Notes under the pieces: generated by a model
Database searches by the model: none
What the model was told of the DNA's origin: nothing
Seen by the model: only the letters and a program-made list of their open reading frames with translations
Assembly: GCF_963662255.1 (NCBI RefSeq)
Contig: NC_085046.1
Span: 52,050,570 to 52,114,569, forward strand
Direction of reading: 5' to 3'
Length of the DNA: 64,000 bases
Origin: Cinclus cinclus
Taxonomy: Eukaryota; Chordata; Aves; Passeriformes; Cinclidae
Position numbers and translations under genes: made by a program
Part shown: positions 8,337 through 21,331 of the stretch, piece by piece
Layout of the letters: each line of letters opens with the position of its first letter
Position numbering within the stretch: position 1 is the stretch's first letter

Positions 8337-8467
8337 GTAAGTGTGCGAGCACTTCTGCTCGTGACTCCCAGCTCCATGCCCGGCCTCTGTGGCACGGGCG
8401 CTGCCTCTGCAGCTCTCCTGCCATGGCTGCCCTCTCTTGCAGAAGCACCCTCGGATCCCTCGCCAAG

Positions 8468-8716
8468 ATGTCCTGCTACGACCTGTGCCCCCCAAGAACC
8501 AGCGTGGCTGTGCCCCAGCCCATCGCTGAGAGCTGCAACGAGCTGTGCGCCCGCCAGTGCCCCGACTCGACGGCCTTGATCCAGCCGCCCCCCGTGGTGG
8601 TCACCTTCCCCGGCCCCATCCTCAGCATCTCCTCTCAGGGTAATAAGTCTTTTCCCAGTATTTCCTGGCAACTCCCATGCTGTTGTAGGTCATCGAAGCA
8701 CTTCAATCACATATGA
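8468..8716 (+). pseudogene. Beta-keratin copy D, truncated after residue 52
   Basis: The first 52 codons equal those of copies A-C through ...TFPGPIL. At about 8624 the keratin sequence stops abruptly and unrelated AT-rich DNA continues the frame for 30 more codons to a stop at 8714-8716. The beta-sheet core is cut in half and the glycine/tyrosine and CGPC tail are lost, so a working filament protein is unlikely. Promoter, exon 1 and splice sites of the A type remain intact, so it could still be transcribed. The break may be a genuine duplication endpoint or an assembly join. Confidence 0.8.
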
Positions 8717-11700
8717 AAAGGAGAAGGAATCCCTTCATACCTATATGGGGTCTTACTAGTTTTGGAGAAATGCAGTGGCCTAAATAATTTGACAAACTCA
8801 GGATAATTGGCCTCTCCTGTGGGAAGCATTTTACAATGAACTTTCCCTTTATAAAAAGGAATTACTTAACAAAAGGCACAAATATTCTGGTAAAGCAGAC
8901 TTCCTTAGTTCTCCTTTTCTTAGAACAACTTCTATTTAACACTGGGCAATTATCCACCCAATAATGGCACTTGTGCTCAACAAAAGTCTAAGATGAAGAT
9001 AGGGCAGGTTTAGAGGCTGTTTAGTTACATCTGATCCGACAAGTAAAATCATTCTCTACAACAATTTTTCATATTTGGGTAATTTTAACTTGCTGATGAA
9101 TAGAAAAACCCAAAATATACCTTTGGTAAAGAAATCAGCTGTGAAAGTGAGGAAAATAATTGCCTTTCAAAGGTCTGAAAGAGAAAAATATGGCCATTTT
9201 AACAGTTTCTATTGATCAGCTGAGTTGGTACTTTTTTTTTCTTTTTTTCCTGTAAAGATCATTCACAGAATATGCAATAAAATAAGTGCTATTTCTCACA
9301 ACTTTCTTAATTTTCTTTGGCCTTAAACTATTTTATTTGCTGGCTTTTTTTTCAAATTGGTGGAAATAATTAGTGAGGCCTTTAAAAGACTTCTGTTGCT
9401 TTTGGTGGATTTCAACCTTAGCTTTTTGTTGATAGAAAAAAAACCAATACTTGCTAAAACCTAATAAATTATGTTGTTTTTTTTTTATCCCCCTGAAAAT
9501 ATGATTAAAGAACATCTAGGGAACCATTTTTTGTGATGGTTCTTGGAGGTCAGTGGAAATCTTGCAACAGTGCTGCTATGTAAATTGCCAGGCTGCTTTG
9601 CAGCATGGTCTCATCTTGCTAAGGGCACACACTCCTCCTCTGTCAAACCTCCTTACGTAAAACAGGGAAGAGGTACAACCAAGAGCAACTTCCATGAGTG
9701 AGCTCTGTCAGACAAACTGTTTGCAATGGATTCGTGTATTGAATCTGTATGGAGCCTCTCCCAATGCCCTGAAGCAAGAAATGTCATTTATATTCATATC
9801 CCAGAAAAGAGGAGAAAATTATTCTAAAATAATTAAGGGCTGCTGAGCATGGAAGAATGCCAGGCTTTCAGGCAAACTCTATGTTGCTGAGCGTAGGCAT
9901 GAGACAGGTATCATGCCTCTACTCAAAGCCATTTGTTTCTACATGGATTCTCTTTCTCATCAATACCATCAGGTTTCTGGATGCTGCACATCCATAGTAT
10001 TATAACTTTTCCTGTAGGGTGAGCAATTTCAATGAGATGCTGCAGTGCATGAGAGGAGGAAGAACAATTGGTATGCTATAGGCTTGTCCTCACTACATCC
10101 CTTAGCATTGGCCGTTGTCCTCATGGATTGTTCTGGACCATCAGGTGTATTTCTTGGATAGTGCATCCACCAGTTCTCCCCAACTGCCTGCAGCTGTGGC
10201 AGAGTGCCCTGGAGAGATCTGATGCAGAGCTAGGTCAGGCCTCAGTAAGCCTGCTGCTCTTTCAGCCTTCTTGTGGTCTCAACAGAGATCTTGTTATATG
10301 TTCTGCAAAGATTAACGCACCAGATCTGTTCTTTTGGCCTAAATCATTTATTATTTGCATTATGCATGTTTCCACCTCCTCTGAGTTATGCTGTTTTCCT
10401 GCAGAGCCCTGAATAACTGAGAGTAATCCTATCCTGCTATCCTGCTGATAGGGTCAAGAGTATTTTGTTTAAAACCTGCAGATATGCATCTCACCACTCT
10501 AAGGGGTCCAGGATCACCTTAACTAGCACCAGGAATGTGCTCAGTTTGAGACAGACAGGAGCAAATCTCCAGCTGCACAGACTAGTGAAGGCTTCACATG
10601 CTGATCTGAGATTGTCCAAATGACACTTTACTCAGCTGAGAGTTCAAGACTTGTGCTTTAGCTGTCTCACAGAGGAACACAGAGAGAGGCCACTGAGACT
10701 AGCACTATCCTGCCTGGCATCTTTGGAGGTGCAAAGAAAGCTATGGACACTTACAGGATTCCCTAGCATTCAGGATGTTGTTCTGATTCTCTCATCAGCC
10801 CAGAAATAACCTCACAGATTTTCTAGATCACTGCTGATTTCAAAACACTTTGCCACACTTTGAATTACAACATTACATAGGAGAAAGCAAGGAAATACCT
10901 CAGAGGTTTTTTGCATACAGTTGGCTTTTCAAAAATGTTTTCTGATTTCTGCACTTTGGAGACTTAGGTATTGAACACATTGAGAAGAGAAAAATGCACC
11001 TGTGAAATGTTGCATTGATAGTAAAGAGAGAAAGCTGCTGGTTTTCCTGCATTGTGCAGCTCCTCTGATTCCCCTTCTCTTCCCCACATTAAAAAAAAAA
11101 AAAAAAGAACAAGCTAACTGGGACAAGAGGGTCATTTAAGTAGCACCTGAAGTCAGCAGCAATCCAAGAAGTCTGCTCCATGTGTACACACGATATCTGT
11201 CTGAAACAACTAAGAGAGCAGAACTGGTCACCAGTTTTTAGTAATAATGATTTTTTTTCCATTAATCTCAGTTATAAATTGCAGTGAGATGGAACCATCT
11301 GGGGTCCCACACTGCAGCACCTTTGTTTTCTACATGCCAATTCATCTGCATAAATGTCATCTGCCAGCCCTAAAATTGTTGTTTTTTTTTTTTTTAATGG
11401 GTTTTTATGCATCAGAATCTGAACTCCTGCAGATTTAAGAGGAGATTCAGGGCCATATTCGCCCACAGTCTAAACTGAGGATGCAAAGCATAAGGCAGTG
11501 AGGGCTGTTCTGTGTCTGAAGCCTGCTAGTACACCTGGCCTTGAATGTCAGAATTCTACCATTCTACAGGCCAAAAATTTTGGGGGCTGATAGAATAGTT
11601 GTTGCTGATCATTGCAAAGTCAAGTCACTGGTTTAGCCTAGGATTTGTGCTCCGTGGGATCTGTTAGATGCCATGCTCTTAATTAATATTTTTCTTTCTA

Positions 11701-14700
11701 CAGTGGTACCAAGCTGGTAAATTAGGCCACAAGAGAAGGAAAATATAAAAAATTTCCAGGTTTGCCTTTAATCTGATTTTATCCATAAATGCAGCCTCTG
11801 TGTTGCCCTTCTTTCCCTATTCCCTATCCTTTCAGATCCCCTTGACTCTGGGCCTTTACCCCTCTGTCTTATTTTAAACCTCACTAATGCAAAATACCAG
11901 TCAGAAGGAGGAGGGTTGGTTGCCTGGGGGAAAAAGAGCCAAAGAAGACATTTCCATCTTTTTCACAGAGACCGATGAATGGAAAGGTGAGTGGCTCTTG
12001 CAGCAATGTTGCTTTTTTCTGCCTCTCTTAAAACAGACATTAAGAAATAAACGTCATAATTTGAATCACTTGCCTATATAAATCCTCCTACTACTTCAAA
12101 CCCCTTTCTCACAGAAAACAAAGTTAAATTTGCACCCATTGAGCAAAAACTGCCTGAATAACATTTTTACTCTTCTCTGTTTTTCTGTATTTTTTTGATA
12201 GATAAACAAGAGCAATAGTTTCTTGAGATCAAAAAAGAAACAGGGCACTGACATAGAAAAAAACTGCTGTTTTATTAAAATTGCTTTCTGTGGGAAAAAG
12301 AAACTGGCTACTGGCGCTACTTCTAAGCAACCAGATTATCTTGAGGTTCAGAAATACATATCTGGAGAAAATATGCATCCCAAGAACAGCTGAATAGGAG
12401 AGGTCCAGATGTCATTCTTTTTCCATTCCAGGAAAGGGGGAAAGGTTTCCTACAAAAACATATTTTTTCTCTATCTCAGGAAAAGCTGTATTAATAAATA
12501 AGCATCATGGTATGAATCTCTGCCCTGGCTCCATCTGTTAAGCTTATACAAGACTCCGGAGAGAGTCTTCACACAAATAGCACTAAATAGAAATGAAGAG
12601 TGGCCTGAAATTTATTTCTCAGTGCCAGAAACCTAGGGAAAGAAGCTCAGTCCATGCTGCCAGGGTAAAAAACGTACCCTAAATTGTTACATTTCCCTTG
12701 GTTCCTTCACTGGTAGCTGCTAGTGTACAAACAGAAATTACTGAGCTTTGGTCAGATTTTTGACTGAGCAGGTCATGTTTTTCATGTTTTTTTCCATTAA
12801 CGGGTGAACCACCAAGGAGTCACAAAGCAGTTTCTGCCTCTCCCAGAGGAGCAAAGATATTATCTTTGAGGCACTCTTTCCCCTTGGAATATGCGAGACA
12901 GATAGCATGGAGGAGACCCAAGGCTGATAAAGCCTCCCTATGTAAATTTCTCTCCAAATGCTCTCCCAGCAGTGTTTTTCTGTAGCACTGTCCCGATGCA
13001 CTAAGGTGTGGATGTTGCACTTACACAACATGAGGGTGCTGAGGCATAATAAGTGGATACAACCCTGCTGAGCTTCTTTGGAGGTAAAACAGCCAGCTGC
13101 AACTGGAAGACAAACTTGGGTGAACTTGGCCTGTGAAAAGAAACTATGCTTTGGCAAGCCTGCAAGTTGCTATTTCAAGAGCAGGAGGGATGCTTTTTGG
13201 AATAAAGTTTACTTCAAAAAGGAGTTATGAGTAACATTTTAATTGATTAGGTAAAGTAACCCAAAAGTACAAGCTGACAGCAGGAGCACAATCCTCTGGG
13301 ATCAGTCCCAGGGATTCCCTCTGTAACTGATACCTCCTTAATATCCCAGCCCTTCTTTATACCTCCTTTCTTTAAATCCCTTATTTCCTTTTTTTTTTCT
13401 CTTCTTCTTTGTTAATTAAAAATCCTTGCAGTTTGCATCAGTCTTCACCTAACTTTCCAAGTTTTCCTCCTGAGTCTTCTATCTTTTCTTCATTCCCACC
13501 TCTATGATCCACTTTCTCTCTGTACATCAGTCTTCTGAAACCTTGTTAATATTCATTCCTGCTTTTTCATAACTGTCTAACAAGCTCTTTTAACAATGCT
13601 CAGTGTTTTGGAACTTCCAGATCCTTTCAGGGGACTCAAGATCTCTGCTTTCCATACATTTCTTCAATTAGAAGTTTTCTTCTAAGCCTTCAGCTTTGTG
13701 CATGAGAATGACCAACAATATTATAATGCCATTTAATTAGAAAAAGCTGACTACATGACTGCACACAGTAGATACTCTGAGCATGTATGGAGTAGCTCTA
13801 GCCAAGCAGAATTTTCTAGCATAACTATATCTCTGTGGAGATGTAGACTCCTTAGGCTACCAGCTGCTTTAGCTATCTGCTCATTAACTTGTCACATCCT
13901 AGAGATTAAGTGAGCAGAATTCACTTCTGCTGGCCTGCAGCTTCCACAGCAGCAATAGCAGAAGGTCAACAGCTGAACGCTGTGGGCCTTGTGACCAAGG
14001 ACTCTGTCTACCACTCTGTCTACTTCGTGTCACTTATTTGATTGCTAAACAAAACCCCCAGCAACCATGTCTGCAGGTTTATGCTGCATGTTGGACATGC
14101 TCTGCACCCCAGGTTACCTTGTTCTTGCCTTCTTCAACCCCTGTAGGCTGGGCATCACCCTGCCTCCAGAAGATGCCTTTGGGGCCTCTTCACCTGCCGT
14201 CAATGCACTCTCCAGCATCCTACAGTACCACGTCCAGGCACCACCCCTCTGTGAATACAAAGTATCCAGGGTTTCTCAAACTCCATGGTGCATTTCTGCT
14301 CTTACCTGTGGAGCACATAACCTGTACAACACAGCCTGGATGCACTTCCACAGCGTCTGCAAACATAGAGTATCCGGCACTGTCATGTGATGAGTCCTGC
14401 ATGGTGATGAGTCCTTGGGCTCATCTTCCTCCTCGGTAGGGTGGACCACCAAGCACTCCTATTTCCTCCCTCCTAATTCATGTTAATTATTTTGCCTGGT
14501 TTCAGCCTCTTGTGGTTTATGGTCTCAAATGCTTTCCTCTCTCCTCCCCCATCTCCATGCTGGGTTTCTCTATATTCTGTTTGTTATCATGGGACCGAGT
14601 TATGCGCTGCATAATGCGCAGGAACTGTTCACATGAATTGGCCTGGCACACAATGCTCCTAGAAACTACTTAATGCTTCTTGATGGGATGTCTTGCTACT

Positions 14701-17196
14701 TTCATTCTGAACAGCTTTTAAACCTTCTTCTACGTCCTCCCACTGAGAACTATTATTGTCTATCCATAACCTCTGCTTCTCGGCCCTTGCTTGCTGCTTC
14801 TCCTCCCACCAGCCCCTCCAGCACAGAGGCCCCAGGCTGACATCCTCTCCAGCATCCCAAATCTCTTTCTTTCCCTCCATTTTGTAACATTTTCCCTTTT
14901 GGTTGCCAGATTGTCTCCCTGTCCCCAATGCCATCTCATCTACTGATTACTTAAAACTCATACATCACTTCTATCATCATATCTATATGAAAGCGTACAG
15001 TTTCTGTGACAAAGCTGTCACAGCAACTTGAAATTTGTCAGGTTTTCACATTATACATAACCTACAAACCTGCATATTATTAAACATGTTCTGATGCTCC
15101 CAATTACTTAAAAATAATTCAATTGTCAAATCCCACTGCTTTATTCAGTCAACATTTATCATCTGGAAGAAAACTTCCACATCAAATTGCTGTTGCTTCA
15201 GGGCACTGATGAAGGAGGGTGCTCCTCTGTCATGCCTGCAGCAGACCTGGAGTAGACCAAAGCCTCTAGTGGTTTTCTGGCAGCTGGTGGATGAATTTAA
15301 GAGCTACAGTAGGATGGGCTACAAGGGAACACAATTACTTCTGCACAACTCTGAAAAAATAGCTTAAAGTTGTCATACAATAGCTGTTGTCAACATTTTT
15401 GAAGGGAATTCCTTATTAACATTCACATTTTGGTCAGCTACAGTCAAATAAATGTATGCTGATGACAGATCTAAACATAAATCAGATAATCCATAAAACC
15501 AACATGAAACTTAGATAGGTGCTATCAAACCTGTGTTCCCCTCCTTGGAGCACACAGAATTGCTGCGGAAGCCTGGCAGAGCCAGCTATTTCATACACAT
15601 CTGTGCTGCTGTAGAGACATTTCATTCACTAATTTCAACTCCCATTTCATCCAACTTACAATCACCTATTCTGAATCTGGCTCAGCCTCCCATTAGTGGC
15701 AGATGGGTTTTCCTTATTTTTTATTAGGCAATGATGCTTAGGTGTGGGGAGAACATTTTATTTCTTTTCTGATTTTAAGTTCAAGTGCAAGCACGTGCAA
15801 GTATTTTTCTATCTGTTATGTGACTTTCTTCTTCATAAGCCTCAGGCATCACTGTAACTACTTCATCTTGCAAAAACCTTCTTGCTCTAAGAAAGAATAC
15901 TGAGGCTACTGAGGCTGCTGAGGCTTTTCCCTACGGAAAGATAAAAGGTTTAATCAGGTATAATGCATTGACTGATTTCCAAATTTTTAAATTTCCCTGC
16001 CAAGAAACCTTTTTACTGTACAAAACCAATATTAAGAAATTAGTAATTAATGAACAAATTTTAAAGAATGAAAATTAAAAATTGCTTAATAAATAGTTTA
16101 ATAAAGTAATATATCAGCTTGCTTTTTCTCCTTTATATGCACAGTGACTTCCAGTTTATTCCTTTTTTTGATGAAAAATCACATTTGCTTTGCATTTTCT
16201 GGACAATTTTAGCCATTGTACTTTGTATTTGAACCTATTGGGACATTCTGGGATAAAATGCTCATAAGAAAGAAAAAATGTGTTGAAAATTTTGTACCTC
16301 TTTCTAGATTTGAGTCAGGCAGTACAACATACATTGCCTTCCCATAACCATTCAATCTCCACCAAGCTCAGCAGGATCCTGAGGTTCTTCTTTGGCATTA
16401 TCAAGGAGACATTACTATAATTTTCTCCATCATTTCTCAGGAGTTGTCATTATTTTGGGGTATCTGCAGGATATCCACTGTGATATGTTACAAATGTATT
16501 CCTGTGTTTGTGGATTTTGAATGCAAGAGTAGCTGTGGATATATTATTTCCCAGACATGATTATCTGACCTGAATCTTACCCCTCTAATGAAATCAGAAA
16601 GTCAGTTTTTAATCTTCACTGTGTTTAAATACTCCACAAGAAACTCCACGGCCTCATCCCAGTGACAGTACCCATGCCTCCCCTATACGCTCACATTTTA
16701 CCCTCTGATTTTACCAAGTGAATAGGAAAATAGTGATGGCAGTTCTGACTAACTACTGAAGAAGTTATTGCTTGACAAATATCAGTTTCCTGGGTGAATG
16801 CCTTTACTTTCTAGGACTTCTACCTTGTAACAATTTCCATTAACATTCCACCCTCCACATACTCTCCAGTAATCCCAAATTACCCACCTCCTTCTTTGAG
16901 TCAGTGTTTCTCAACTTTTCCTGCCAGGATATCAGAAGCTGTGTCATGTATCAGCTTTTATTTCTGTGATCTTTTGCTTGAGTTTCTGATTTTCATCTTG
17001 TCTCCTTATCTTTATGGTGAGCTTTTCACATCCTCTTTCAAGGCCTCCTTTGACTCTGCTATAGCTATAGTTAGCATCTGTCAAACCCTGAACAACTGAA
17101 GCTGTGGTCTTTTCTTTTCAGTGCTCTGTTTAAAAAAAAAAAAAAAACAACAAAAAAACCCCCGCCCCAAACTGCCAACCCACACTCAAATACACA

Positions 17197-17240
17197 AACA
17201 CATATACACAGACACAGACACACACACACACATGCACGCA
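17197..17240. repeat. (CA)n-rich microsatellite
   Basis: Impure CA/ACAG dinucleotide run preceded by an A-rich run near 17130. Confidence 0.85.
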
Positions 17241-18131
17241 CACATACACAAAATATATAGGGATTTCCAAACCTCTTTTAAATTCTTCTGATTCATTTAT
17301 ATAATTTTTTTTTCTGAATGATTCAATGCCTGGTGTTGGCAAATACTTACCCATACATCTTTCCAGAAGACCTAGTATCTCACATCTTGTACCTACTGCT
17401 CCCAGTAACTATTTCATATTTTCGAGATCAGTAAGAGGCCAGTCTGAAAACTGGATGCAAATAGCACTGTATGTGTCCCTCTGGGATCATCAGTCTTGAC
17501 CTCCTTGTGTCTTGCTAACTTTATCAACTCTTGCAAAATCCATTCCTACATCAACAATAGTAATGTCTAGTTTTAACCCTTTCAGTGTCAGAGTAGGTCC
17601 CATTAACTTCAGTCAGTTATGATTACTTTGCATTGCAAAGGCTTTTCTAGGAAAAGTTGTGGTATGGTTTAGTATGGTTTTCCAGTGTAAGTGGCATTCT
17701 CACTCAGTGGTTTGCTTTAGCCTTTCCCCCTTCTTTCATTATACAGTTTCCTCTCACTTACTACAATTGCATTCAGATCTATTGATCATTGTACTCAAAT
17801 GGTCTCTTTTTATTAAACATGATAGTGACTGAAGAGGTTTCCCCCAACACAGAAGGACTTCCAGTTCTTTGTAAATATTGTAAAGAGACGCTGGGGAAAG
17901 AATTCAAGAATCCAGCATTTTTTTTGGAAGAGAAGCACCTGTCTCAAGGGAAGAGGCAGACATTTCCCAGGAAGTAAACAAAACATTATGGCCAATAGGA
18001 AAGCAGAGTGCTTCATCTACAACTTACCAGAAGTCAAAATATCTGCTGAATGTTTGTCTAAAATATCTGTTGAATTCTACCTGAGGGCAACATTACACAG
18101 GGAAGGTACCTTCTGAACTTCCTCATCAGTG

Positions 18132-18171
18132 AGGATGGAGGGAGGGAGGGAGGGAGGGAGGGAGGGAGGGA
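18132..18171. repeat. (GGGA)n microsatellite
   Basis: About nine to ten perfect GGGA units. Confidence 0.9.
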
Positions 18172-18701
18172 GCAAATGACAAAAAACAAACATGGAAAAC
18201 AATGAAGACAACAAGAAAACAGGTACCAATAGGATGGCAGAAGAGAAGTTCTTTTGAGAAGTTCAGGAGTTGTTCTCTCCCCTAAAAACCCATCCTCCTC
18301 TGAACTCTGCTACATTATTCTTTATTTTATGCCTTTGCTCCTTTCTGCTCCCTGGATGATCCTGTCTCTGCTGCAACAGGTATATCCTGTCCTTGTATTC
18401 TGCAAGCCCATTTTGCCTCTGAGATGAAAGCCCCTTCCTCCTTTCCCTGCATTGTTTTAGTTCCCTAAAATTCCATCTGTCATCAACATTTCCAAGCCCA
18501 TTTTACTTCCTATTCTTCCCACAGGACTTTCTTCCTTTCTCTGTAAAAGTTGCTTCTTTGGAGGATGACAAATTTGCTTTTTCCCACTTCCCACCAAAAC
18601 ACATAATCTTTCCCACTTTTACTTGATTGCTATTTTTATGTAAATCATTCCAACTTCAGTTTTTCCATCTTAAAATTATTTGCTTCTTCCATTTCCTGGG
18701 T

Positions 18702-19640
18702 AGAATCACAAAACAATTTGGATTGGAAGGGATCATAAAGATTATCTAGTTCTCATCCCCCACCACAGGCAGGGACATCTTCCATTAGACAAGGTTACTC
18801 AAAGACCCATCCAGCCTGGCCTTGAACAATTCCAGGGACTGGGTATCTACAACTTCTCTCTACAACCTGTTCCTGTGTCTCACCACCCTTAGAGAAAATA
18901 ATTTCTTCCTTATGTCTTATCTAAAGTCATTCCCCCTTGTCCTTCCACTATAGACCCTTGTAAAAAGTCTCCAGCTATCTTTTAGCTCCCTTTAGGTACA
19001 GGAAGGCTGTTTTAAAGTCTCCCTGGAACGTTCTCCAGGCTGAACAAGCCCAGCTCCCTTAGCTGTGTTCAGAGGAGAGAGGCTCCAGCCCTCTGAGTTT
19101 TGTGGCCCTGCTTTGGATGTGCTCCAGCAAGTCCATGTCCTTCTTATGTTGGGGGCCTGAGAGCTGCATGCAGCATCCAGAGTGGGGTCTCACAAGAGCA
19201 GAGGAACAAAATTACCTCCCTCACCCTGCTGGCCATGCTGCTTTGGATGCAGCCCAGGACACGGCTGGATTTCTGGGCTGCAAGTGCACATTGGGTCACG
19301 TCAACATTTTTGGCAACCAAATCCCCCAACTCCTTGTCCCCAGGGCTGCTCTCAATCCATTTTCTGCCCAGCCTATTTGTGCTTTGGATTGCCCAAGCCA
19401 GGGGTAGGACATGGCACTTGGCCTTGCACTTCATGAAGTTCACACAGGTCCACCTCTCAGGTCCAGGTCCCTCTGGATGGCATTATTCCCTCTCTCCAGT
19501 ATGTCTTCTGCACCACACAGCTCAGTGTCATCAGCAAATTTGCTGAGGGTGTGCTTGATCCCACTGTATGTGTCACTGACAAAGGTGTTAAACAGTCCCA
19601 ATATCTGGTCCCTGAGGAACACCACTCATCACTGTTCTCC
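18702..19640 (-). mobile_element. CR1 LINE, 3' fragment
   Basis: The left edge (TAGAATCACAAAACAATTTG, then GGATTGGAAGGGATCATAAA) is the reverse complement of the typical avian CR1 3' end. The following sequence matches the known CR1 order (AGGTTACTCAAAGACCCATCC, CCTGTTCCTGTGTCTCACCA, GGCTGAACAAGCCCAGCTCC). On the minus strand, frames at 19440-19625 and 19144-19443 show remnants of ORF2, including [19 protein letters not shown], the reverse transcriptase FADD active-site region. Frames are broken and the 5' end is missing, so the copy is dead. Confidence 0.88.
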
Positions 19641-19714
19641 ACACAAAATTTCACTCTCCTGCCCAGCCATGCCATCCATACTTTCACTCTCTCAGGCTCC
19701 CTCTCCTCTTCCAA
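19440..19714 (-). pseudogene. CR1 ORF2 reverse transcriptase remnant
   Basis: Two overlapping minus frames split one ancestral reverse transcriptase segment. The FADD motif lies in the 19440-19625 frame. The downstream part (Leu/Lys-rich, 19144-19443) corresponds to the C-terminal ORF2 region with CALAAQKSSRVLGCIQSS. Frameshifts separate the pieces. Confidence 0.75.
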
Positions 19715-20574
19715 ACCCAGCCCAAGGTTCTCCTTTCTACATTCTCCTTTCTTCTCTGAGATACCCTCTAAGGCTTGCTTTCCCTAGCTTTCCCACAGAG
19801 GTTTTTCTCTCTGTCAAAACCCTAAATCTACCTGCAAATCTCATCTTGAATTTATCAGTTCCTTGAGCCCTTTCCTCACTCTCAGTCAGCTCTTTTCAAG
19901 ACTTTTGCTGCTGAAAAGCCAACCAGGAACATTCAGTAGCTCATATTCAGAAGCATCCACTTCATCAGTCTCAAAAAGCTGTTGACCACAGTTTCTCAAA
20001 GGCTGAGTCACTGTTTCACTGGCACTATTTTATCCCTGCCCACTCTTGGATAGCTCATTTAACAAATAAGTGACCATATCAGGGGATTTGCTCTACTGAC
20101 ACCAAAAGAGAGCTACAGGGTACAACCAACAGAAGAAGGTATTCTGATAGTAATATCAGCTCAGTACAGCATTCTGCAGCTCTTTTCCTTTTGATTTAGA
20201 AACCAAATATGTTCTAACAGCACTGAATGCTTCATGTGTTTTGTTGGTCCTGTTTCATCTCTAAGTCCTTCCCGCAAACTCTAAACATTGTGCTTCAACA
20301 AACAACACTAAGAGGGATACTAGAAGTCAGTCCAACTTGAACTTACATATTGCTGCAGCAATTACAATGAATATTGCACAAATTTAATTCTATTGTAAGA
20401 CAAATATAACAAGCAAAATGACACCAGCAAGAGGAAGCAGTATGCCAATTTAAGATATAAAGGATGCTTGGAGGACATGCCACCTATATTAAAAAGAAAC
20501 TGGATTCAAAAGTCTAAAAAAAATTGGGTAAAAATAAACCTAATTCAGTTGATTAAACCAGACTACTCTGTTGT
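19641..20574. other. Intergenic DNA, no supported gene
   Basis: No gene or RNA seen. The leftmost part may be more diverged CR1. Confidence 0.5.
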
Positions 20575-21331
20575 TGTCTTGGTTTTGGAAAGACAGGTGT
20601 GTGCTAGGGAAGAGCAGGGCCTTCCTTCTGAATTAGTATAATTTCGGAATTAAGGGGGCTCTGAGGCAAAGATATGGGGATAGGCCTATCAGTTTGATAT
20701 ATATACGTATATGTATATACAACAAGGCAAACAAAACAACAACTATGAAATTAACAACAAACAGAACAGGAACCCAGTAACATTTCTTTCAGTTGGGGAC
20801 ACCTTTCCCCTGTGGTGCAGTTCCCATCCCAGCTGGCAGTCAGTGCCAGCAGCTCCTGGTGGACAGAGGCAGATGCAGAGATCCCACGGGGCTGCAGGAG
20901 TGTTGGGGGTGATGGAGGCTGCGTCCCAATGGGAAGGGTGGAGGAAAGGCTCTGCTCATGGATCCTCAGGGACAGTGTCGGTCCTGGTGTTCAAACAGGA
21001 TGCTTGGAGGTGGCAGGCTGAGGAAGGAGAGCGTCCAAGCATGGGTGCGGGGTCCCACAGCCGAGAAAAGACAGCTCCCGGTGTTGGGATGGCAAGGAGA
21101 GGTTTTCCAGAGGCAGTCCTCCTCTGAGCCAAACGAGCGAGAGCAAGCAATTGCCCCAACTCTCCTTCACCTGCCCCTGATCTCGAGGTGTTTCCCCTCT
21201 TCCTGCCCTTCGAGAGAAACTCCAAAAAGGGACAGGGAGCCTCCCCATATCACTAACAATCTTAGCATGTCAATGGGAATAAATTCCAGACAGAGAGGAG
21301 AGGGGAAAAAAAGAAAAAAACAACCCCAACG
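20575..21331 (-). mobile_element. Solo LTR, same family as the LTRs at 783 and 55423
   Basis: About 757 bp bounded by identical 5-bp flanks GTTGT (20570-20574 and 21332-21336), as expected for a target-site duplication of an ERV-L-type integration. It aligns end to end with 55423-56222, including the AT-rich ATATATACGTATATGTATATA block near 20698 that probably contains the TATA box. Its minus-strand start reads CG instead of TG, a single-base change. No internal region is present, so this is a product of LTR-LTR recombination. Confidence 0.85.

Larger units (their letters stand above)
7070..8467. promoter_or_regulatory. Divergent promoter spacer of the C/D keratin pair (inverted copy of 2976-4373)
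   Basis: It is the reverse complement of the A/B spacer. For every landmark checked, the coordinates in the two copies add up to 11443 (start codons, TATA boxes, donors, acceptors), so no net indel exists over 1.4 kb. A few substitutions occur, for example at 3019 versus 8424, a CpG/TpG difference. Confidence 0.85.
8717..18701. other. AT-rich intergenic DNA, no supported gene
   Basis: Frames here are short, lack splice-consistent partners and resemble nothing I recognise. Small repeats only: A/T runs (about 9231, 11091, 11380), a (CA)n-like stretch at 17197-17240 and a GGGA run at 18132-18171. Confidence 0.6.

Noticed and set aside
14038..14439. 133-codon frame with an overlapping 107-codon frame
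   Set aside because: Two frames compete, no splice context or family match.
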